From Polyangium spumosum (GTDB lineage Bacteria; Myxococcota_A; Polyangia; Polyangiales; Polyangiaceae): DNA of 64,000 nucleotides. Positions 63,978 through 64,000 of this stretch are shown here, one piece after another. The notes beneath the pieces are model-generated. The model saw only the letters and a program-made list of their open reading frames with translations, was not told the origin of the DNA and ran no database searches. Both the position numbers and the translations under genes were made by a program. The stretch covers positions 1 through 64,000 of the forward strand of contig NZ_WJIE01000025.1 in NCBI RefSeq assembly GCF_009649845.1, given 5' to 3'. The stretch's first letter is position 1. The number at the start of each line of letters is the position of its first letter.

Positions 63978-64000
63978 TGCTCGACCGTGAGGTCGGCCCC

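Larger units (their letters stand above)
62572..64000. other. Gene-poor repeat-dense end of the window
   Basis: Apart from short frames that are products of repeat translation, no gene is supported. The stretch holds the tandem array, mini inverted repeats, palindromes, an AT-rich patch (about 63510-63710) and a terminal hairpin. It is probably part of the same recombinase element and runs off the window. Confidence 0.7.

Overview
The window comes from a very GC-rich, soil-type myxobacterium, most likely a member of the Polyangiaceae (Polyangium/Sorangium group). The signs are abundant Gly-rich-linker lipoproteins, DUF4215 cysteine repeats interleaved with pre-peptidase C-terminal (PPC) domains, a MYXO-CTERM tail, a DUF1592/DUF1552 gene pair, a double-CxxCG immunity-type gene, divergent Ser/Thr kinase and bEBP-like regulators, and very frequent NTGA stop/start overlaps. 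No rRNA, tRNA or CRISPR array was seen. Layout 1-19.4 kb: an RNA methyltransferase, PPIase, lipoprotein and M19 dipeptidase; a DUF1592/DUF1552 pair with a PPC lipoprotein; NudC; an orphan histidine kinase; then a tightly coupled four-gene minus-strand operon (radical SAM of the MJ0619/tetraether-synthase-like layout, SDR, class III aminotransferase, degenerate SDR) divergent from an ABC-2 exporter operon; then an FMN alpha-hydroxy-acid oxidase. 19.4-27.3 kb: one continuous eight-gene minus-strand operon for cysteine synthesis by a sulfur-carrier route: Rrf2 regulator, CysK, MoaD/ThiS-like carrier ending in GG, CysM-like synthase, JAMM peptidase, an APS kinase fused to an ATP-sulfurylase domain that has lost its signature motifs, and two secreted beta-rich proteins of unknown function. 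A candidate promoter and an operator-like palindrome sit on the Rrf2 start codon. 27.3-36.5 kb: a 63-bp heptad-coding tandem repeat; a small hypothetical; a 1.4-kb two-gene DUF6978/DUF1828 cassette of lower GC framed by perfect 36-bp direct repeats that cut into a terminator; Nudix, AidB-like acyl-CoA dehydrogenase, Rpn-like nuclease, AAA/nuclease-like gene and a PiT phosphate transporter. 36.5-51.3 kb: mostly envelope and housekeeping genes (DUF4397 lipoprotein, TPR, DUF885, frr, PP2C phosphatase, cystathionine synthase-type enzyme, divergent kinase, DUF4215/PPC protein, OstA/LptA-like), plus a small protein that appears to combine sigma-70 region 1.1 and region 3. 51.3-64 kb is an accessory zone: a secreted toxin with a double-CxxCG immunity partner, an unknown helical protein, a solitary MmeI-type restriction-modification fusion, an ECF sigma factor, a 3' fragment of a MYXO-CTERM gene cut next to an inverted repeat that looks like an attachment site, a large serine recombinase, two lower-GC cargo genes, and about 2.8 kb packed with a dispersed ~32-bp repeat (nine copies), a 100-bp tandem array, mini inverted repeats and palindromes. 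The best candidates for undescribed systems are the radical SAM/SDR/aminotransferase operon, the DUF6978-DUF1828 cassette, the sigma 1.1/3 mini-protein and the serine-recombinase element with its repeat field.
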